This document shows, one piece after another, positions 60,188 through 64,000 of a stretch of 64,000 bases of DNA. This DNA comes from Tumebacillus lacus (GTDB lineage: Bacteria; Bacillota; Bacilli; Tumebacillales; Tumebacillaceae). Numbering within the stretch: the stretch's first letter is position 1; each line of letters starts with the position of its first letter. Position numbers and translations under genes: made by a program. The stretch is taken from NCBI RefSeq assembly GCF_026410385.1, contig NZ_JAPMLT010000012.1, positions 1 through 64,000 of the forward strand, given 5' to 3'. Under the pieces are notes generated by a model that saw only the letters and a program-made list of their open reading frames with translations, was not told the DNA's origin and searched no databases.

Positions 60188-60200
60188 CGATACGTGTAAA

Positions 60201-61721
60201 TTATTGCGAGATCTTCGGCTCGTTGCCTTTTTTCAGCTCGCGGCGCAGGATCTTGCCGGTCGAATTTTTCGGCAGTTCCGCCAGCACATCGATCTCCGCC
60301 GGCACTTTGTACGGCGCGAGATTTTCTTTGCAAAATGCGATCAGATCTTCCGCCGACACGCCGTTCTCTTGCTTCAGCGCGACAAACGCCTTCACCGCTT
60401 CTCCGCGGTTCATGTCCGGGATGCCGACGACAGCCGCTTCCGCCACAGCCGGGTGCTTGAACAGCACCTCTTCGACTTCGCGCGGGTAGACGTTGAAGCC
60501 GCCGACGATGATCATGTCCTTTTTGCGGTCGACGACGGTGACATAGCCCTCTTCGTCGATGGTCACGAGATCCCCGGTGTACAGCCAGCCGTCGCGCAGG
60601 GCGAGAGCGGTCTCTTCCGGTTTGTTCAGATAGCCGAGCATCACGTTCGGGCCGCGGCAGATCAGCTCCCCGACTTCACCCGGTCCGCACTCGCGGCCGT
60701 CTTCGCCGACGACGCGCACTTCGACGCTCGGGATCGAGACGCCGATCGTGCCCGGTTTGCGCTCGCGGTCGAGCGGGTTGAAGGTGACGACCGGAGACGC
60801 TTCCGACAGACCGTAGCCTTCGGAGACCATCACGTTAAACTTTTGCTCAAACGCCTTCAGCACCGCGACCGGCATCGCCGCGCCGCCGGAGATCGCCAGA
60901 CGCAGCGATTGCAGGTCGGACGGCTCGCACTCGGGATGCTGGAGCAGGTAGTTGTACATCGTCGGCACGCCTGCAAACACGGTCGCTTTCGCCGTCAGGA
61001 TCGCCTTCGACGTCTCGGTCGGCGAGAAGCGCGGCAGCACGAGCAGGGTCGCACCGCGATAGATCGGCGCGTTCAGGCAGACGGTCATGCAGAACACGTG
61101 GAACATCGGCAGCACCGCGACCACCGTGTCGGTCTGCAGGAATTGCAGGAAGTCGCCCGTATACTGCGCGTTGGAGCAGACGTTGCGGTGGGAAAGCATC
61201 GCGCCCTTCGGCTTGCCGGTCGTGCCGGACGTGTAGAGGATCACCGCGACATCGTCGTCTGCGATCCCCGGCTCGATCAGGCCGGTGCTGTCGGCAAACA
61301 CTTCGCCAAAGCTCAGGAAGCCCGGTGCCTCGCCGCCGACGAGAATGACATGTTGCAGAGCGGGCAGCGTCGGTTTCATCATCTGATACGCCGGAGCCAG
61401 CGGCGCGACGGAGACGACCGCTTCCACACCCGCATCGGCGAGGATGTACTGGATCTCACCCGGCGTGTACAGCGGGTTGATCGGCACAGACACCGCACCG
61501 AGGCGCGCAATCGCGTAGTAGGCGATGATAAATTCCGGGGAGTTGCCGAGCAGCATCGCCACGCGGGAGCCTTTTTTCAAACCGAGCTGAGCCAGGCCGG
61601 CCGCAAAGCGGTCGACTTGCGCGTCGAGATCACGGTATTGGATCGTCTTGTCGAGGAACAGAATCGCCGCCACATCCGGATGGTTGGCAGCCGCGCGGCG
61701 CAAATTTTCACTCAAATTCAC
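60201..61721 (-). CDS. Long-chain acyl-CoA ligase (AMP-binding)
   Basis: 506 residues from GTG preceded by GAGGTGATCCCT. AMP-binding motifs are VILYTSGTTGKPKGAMLSH, VSEGYGLSEASPV, GWLYTGDLVTIDEEGYVTVV and the C-terminal Lys in PKNSTGKILRREL. It activates fatty or related carboxylic acids with CoA. It is followed upstream by an enoyl-CoA hydratase on the same strand, so both probably serve fatty-acid or branched-acid degradation. A TetR-type palindrome sits 40 bp before its start. Confidence 0.9.
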   Translation of the reverse strand: MNLSENLRRAAANHPDVAAILFLDKTIQYRDLDAQVDRFAAGLAQLGLKKGSRVAMLLGNSPEFIIAYYAIARLGAVSVPINPLYTPGEIQYILADAGVEAVVSVAPLAPAYQMMKPTLPALQHVILVGGEAPGFLSFGEVFADSTGLIEPGIADDDVAVILYTSGTTGKPKGAMLSHRNVCSNAQYTGDFLQFLQTDTVVAVLPMFHVFCMTVCLNAPIYRGATLLVLPRFSPTETSKAILTAKATVFAGVPTMYNYLLQHPECEPSDLQSLRLAISGGAAMPVAVLKAFEQKFNVMVSEGYGLSEASPVVTFNPLDRERKPGTIGVSIPSVEVRVVGEDGRECGPGEVGELICRGPNVMLGYLNKPEETALALRDGWLYTGDLVTIDEEGYVTVVDRKKDMIIVGGFNVYPREVEEVLFKHPAVAEAAVVGIPDMNRGEAVKAFVALKQENGVSAEDLIAFCKENLAPYKVPAEIDVLAELPKNSTGKILRRELKKGNEPKISQ

Positions 61722-61760
61722 AGGGATCACCTCGAGAGTAGGGTAGGAACGCAAAGCACA

Positions 61761-61775
61761 CAACCAAACGGTTGG
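61761..61775. promoter_or_regulatory. TetR-type operator candidate before the acyl-CoA ligase gene
   Basis: CAACC-AAAC-GGTTG, an inverted repeat typical in form of TetR-family regulators of fatty-acid degradation, located 40 bp upstream of the ligase start. No regulator gene adjoins. Confidence 0.4.
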
Positions 61776-61787
61776 TCGAAACTTGGT

Positions 61788-61813
61788 AAAAAAAGAGGCG
61801 GTGCCTCTCTTTT
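61788..61813 (-). terminator. Terminator after the enoyl-CoA hydratase gene
   Basis: AAAAAGAGGC and GCCTCTCTTTT arms next to the hydratase stop codon. It implies that the ligase downstream is started separately, which fits the operator candidate. Confidence 0.6.
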
Positions 61814-61814
61814 C

Positions 61815-62597
61815 TTAACGATGCTTAAACTTCGCCTCGCGCTTTTCGAAAAAGGCGTTGCAGCCTTCCACGATGTCTTCGGTCTGGAACACTTCGTCGA
61901 TCAACTCCGCCTCGTAGAGAACGCCGTTGACCAGATCCATCTCCAAACCTTTGTCGACCGCCTTCTTGATCCGAGAAAGCGCTGTCAGCGTGCGCGTGCG
62001 CAACACGTTGGCCATCTCCATCGCCGCGTTCATCACCTGATCGTCCGGGACGACCTTGTTGACCAGCCCGATGCGGTGCGCTTCCTGCGCGTCGATCGGA
62101 TCGCCCATGAACATCAGCTCTTTGGCGCGTCCTTCGCCGATCAGACGGGGCAGACGCTGCGTGCCGCCCGCACCCGGGAACAGTCCGAGCTTGATTTCCG
62201 GCAGGCCCAGTTTGACGCTCTCCCCGGCGATGCGGATGTCACAGGTCATCGCCAGCTCAAGTCCTCCACCGAGCGTGATGCCGTTCAATGCGGCAATCGT
62301 CGGCTTCGGCAGATAGTCGAGTTTGTTGTAGGTGTGGAAATGCTCCAGCGCCATCTTTTTCGCTTCGCCGGGTGCCATCTTCGACGGGAACTCCTTGATG
62401 TCCGCGCCCGCCATAAACGCGCGTCCTGCGCCGGTGAGGATCAGCACGACCACTTCTTCGTCATACTCGATCTCATGCACGCATTCACGGATCTCCAAGC
62501 CCACTGCTTCGCTCAGCACGTTGACCGGCGGATTGTCGATCGTCACCACGGCAATGCCGTTTTCTTTTGTCCAGTTCACATATTTGCGAGCGCTCAT
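61815..62597 (-). CDS. Enoyl-CoA hydratase/isomerase family protein
   Basis: 260 residues from ATG preceded by AGGAGGCGTATGCG. Crotonase motifs: NPPVNVLSEAVGLEIRE, AFMAGADIKEFP (oxyanion hole), ALNGITLGGGLELAMTCDIR and LPEIKLGLFPGAGGTQRLPR with the catalytic Glu pair positions. It hydrates 2-enoyl-CoA in beta-oxidation. Confidence 0.92.
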   Translation of the reverse strand: MSARKYVNWTKENGIAVVTIDNPPVNVLSEAVGLEIRECVHEIEYDEEVVVLILTGAGRAFMAGADIKEFPSKMAPGEAKKMALEHFHTYNKLDYLPKPTIAALNGITLGGGLELAMTCDIRIAGESVKLGLPEIKLGLFPGAGGTQRLPRLIGEGRAKELMFMGDPIDAQEAHRIGLVNKVVPDDQVMNAAMEMANVLRTRTLTALSRIKKAVDKGLEMDLVNGVLYEAELIDEVFQTEDIVEGCNAFFEKREAKFKHR

Positions 62598-62690
62598 CGC
62601 ATACGCCTCCTGATACCGTCACATACGGTCAATCTATTTCTTCTACATGTAGACAGGAGTTCCTGCCTGTTCTTGCACTGACTGGTCAAA

Positions 62691-62882
62691 TTATCGAAAA
62701 TTTCGTCTCCAACGACCAATAAACAAAATCAAAAACCAGATCCCGGCGAGCGCTGTCACCCCGAGCGCCACCTTGGTCGCCACCCCAAAACCAAACCGCG
62801 TGTTCAACCAATAAGAAAGTTCTCCTAGACCGACTAAGATCGCGACCATCAACCAATTCGGGAAATTTTTCTCATTCCACAT
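62691..62882 (-). CDS. Small two-span membrane protein
   Basis: 63 residues from ATG preceded by GCAGGAAGCCGT. Two hydrophobic stretches (LMVAILVGLGELSYWL; VALGVTALAGIWFLILFIG) and a basic tail RWRRNFR. No recognised family. Confidence 0.55.
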   Translation of the reverse strand: MWNEKNFPNWLMVAILVGLGELSYWLNTRFGFGVATKVALGVTALAGIWFLILFIGRWRRNFR

Positions 62883-63001
62883 ACGGCTTCCTGCCCCTGC
62901 CCTTTCTGCAACCGCATAATTATAGATCTACTCTTTATTTTCCGGCAAATCGACCAAGAACACAAGACTTGTCATGCTGTCTTTAGAAGATTGATTTCCA
63001 T

Positions 63002-63030
63002 TTGCACAATACTCCGATTACCCTTATAAT
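63002..63030 (+). promoter_or_regulatory. Promoter of the nitrite/sulfite reductase gene
   Basis: TTGCAC at 63002-63007, 17 bp, TATAAT at 63025-63030, 40 bp upstream of the TTG start. Confidence 0.75.
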
Positions 63031-63070
63031 CCATATATGGTTACTTGGAATTGAGGGGAGCTGAGCCCAT

Positions 63071-64000
63071 TTGGCTACGTTGAGCAAAGAAGAACTGCTG
63101 AAAATCGAAAAAGACGGACTGGACGTCCTCGCAGATATTCACCGCTATGCAAAAGAAGGATTCGACGCGATCGATCCCGGTGACTTTGTACGTTTTAAAT
63201 GGTACGGCATCTACCAGCAAAAGCCGAAGACCGACCCGTATTTCATGATGCGCGTGAAGATTCCGGGCGGCATGCTCACCTATGAGCAAGCGGTCGTCGT
63301 CGCCGAACTGGCAAACCGATTTGGCCGCGGCCTCGCGGACGTCACCACCCGTCAGGCGATCCAGTATCACTGGCTCAAGATCGAAGACATGCCGGAGATC
63401 TTCGACCGCCTCGCAGCGGTCGGCATGTCGCCGATCCAAGCGTGCGGCGACGTCGTGCGCAACGTGATCTCGTCGCCGGTCGCCGGTCTCGACGCGAAAG
63501 AGCTGTTTGACGTGCGCGATCTCGTGTGGGAAGTGGAGAAAAAGTTCCTGTCGAACAAAACCTACTCCAACCTGCCGCGCAAATTCAAGATCTCCATCGC
63601 AGCCGACCCCCGCGACCTCGGTCACCCGGAGATCAACGACCTCGCGCTCGTCCCGGCCAAACTCGGCGAGGAAGTCGGCTATCACATCCTCGTCGGCGGC
63701 GGTCTCTCCGCCAAGCCGCACCTCGCGCAAAACCTCGGCATCTTCGTCCGCCAAGAAGAAGCGCTGGAAGTGATCGAAGGCGTCGTCGCCGTCTACCGCG
63801 ACCACGGCTACCGGGAAAAGCGCAACCATGCCCGCGTCAAGTTCCTCGTCGCCGACTGGGGCGCTGAGAAATTCCTCGACGTGCTGGAAGCGCACATCGG
63901 CCGCACCTACACCCGTGGCGGCGAACGCCAGTTTGAACCGTGGAACGGCGCCTACCTCTACGGCGTGCACAAGCAAAAGCAAGCGGGCCTGAACTTCGTC
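63071..64000 (+). CDS. Nitrite/sulfite reductase, 5' part (runs off the window)
   Basis: 310 codons from TTG (GAGGGGAGC about 10 bp upstream), open to the right edge. VRFKWYGIYQQKPKTDPYFM, RVKIPGGMLTYEQAVVVAEL, ADVTTRQAIQYHWLKIEDMP and SPIQACGDVVRNVISSPVAG are typical of the first ferredoxin-like half-domain of sirohaem nitrite/sulfite reductases. The cluster/sirohaem cysteines lie beyond the window. Nitrite and sulfite specificity cannot be separated from this part. On the minus strand a 313-codon ORF shadows it. Confidence 0.9.
   Translation, partial: MATLSKEELLKIEKDGLDVLADIHRYAKEGFDAIDPGDFVRFKWYGIYQQKPKTDPYFMMRVKIPGGMLTYEQAVVVAELANRFGRGLADVTTRQAIQYHWLKIEDMPEIFDRLAAVGMSPIQACGDVVRNVISSPVAGLDAKELFDVRDLVWEVEKKFLSNKTYSNLPRKFKISIAADPRDLGHPEINDLALVPAKLGEEVGYHILVGGGLSAKPHLAQNLGIFVRQEEALEVIEGVVAVYRDHGYREKRNHARVKFLVADWGAEKFLDVLEAHIGRTYTRGGERQFEPWNGAYLYGVHKQKQAGLNFV

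Noticed and set aside
60150-62681. An 843-codon plus-strand ORF
   Set aside because: It lies antisense to the acyl-CoA ligase and enoyl-CoA hydratase genes, has an Arg/His/Asp-rich composition typical of GC-rich shadow frames, and shows no domain.
63041-63982. A 313-codon minus-strand ORF at the right edge
   Set aside because: Antisense to the nitrite/sulfite reductase, which has a good promoter, start site and conserved motifs.
1-64000. tRNA, rRNA, CRISPR or prophage elements
   Set aside because: No cloverleaf with a TTCGA-type T-loop, no regularly spaced repeats, and no integrase, capsid or transposase proteins were seen on either strand.

Overview
The window looks like chromosome of a spore-forming Firmicute with fairly high GC, most like Tumebacillus or another Alicyclobacillaceae/Paenibacillales relative. 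The taxon is inference. It rests on a gerAA-AB-AC operon, a YjcZ-type sporulation peptide, a GerPC-like protein, PerR-type Fur paralogues, a BmrCD-type exporter, Gram-positive ribosome binding sites with GTG/TTG starts, and Bacillus-style fusions (DAHP synthase with chorismate mutase; CopC with CopD). I saw no rRNA, tRNA, CRISPR, transposase or phage genes.

Left end (1-6.1 kb): an AT-richer accessory stretch, all on the minus strand. It holds an HTH-TPR regulator of the kind that binds peptide pheromones, an orphan SUKH-3 immunity protein, a small unknown protein, an unannotated 53-residue secreted pro-peptide with two YVPPN motifs, a secreted repeat (beta-propeller-like) protein, a copied 3' end of leuB, and a membrane-anchored TolB-like gene broken by an in-frame TAA. 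Five related terminator hairpins punctuate the stretch.

6.1-18.0 kb: a 13-gene minus-strand run, the most unusual part of the window. Read in transcription order it is: GlcG-like protein, YrdC-fold protein, MFS exporter, ABC importer (ATPase, permease, lipoprotein), short LeuA-like synthase, a second YrdC-fold protein, haem-oxygenase-like (HDO/TenA-type) protein, LeuC, LeuD, metal amidohydrolase, LeuB. It reads as a 2-oxoacid chain-elongation pathway joined to tailoring and transport genes. I do not recognise it as a described system.

18.3-25.1 kb: a membrane HD-GYP protein, a NarL-type two-component pair, and a metal-handling group (UreH/NicO-type transporter, YcnJ-like CopCD, YcnI-like, HupE/UreJ-like). 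25.1-36.9 kb: amino-acid biosynthesis (aroA fusion, hisC, ilvA), an FtsA/PilM-like ATPase with a repeat tail, two Fur paralogues, NhaC, DUF502, a lytic transglycosylase, a Ca2+/H+ exchanger and a SufR-like Fe-S regulator. 37-49 kb: GIY-YIG protein, BmrCD-type ABC exporter, PAP2-type membrane protein, thyA-folA, acetate symporter with DUF485 partner, ferredoxin, DUF309, GNAT and a soluble HD-GYP protein.

48.6-64 kb: spore-related and housekeeping genes: GerPC-like protein, SGNH hydrolase, Met/Pro/Gly-rich protein, YjcZ peptide, tautomerase, corA, the gerA operon, a CNNM/HlyC transporter, pyrophosphatase, a BtuF-like protein, Nudix hydrolase, acyl-CoA ligase, enoyl-CoA hydratase, and the 5' part of a nitrite/sulfite reductase that runs off the right edge.
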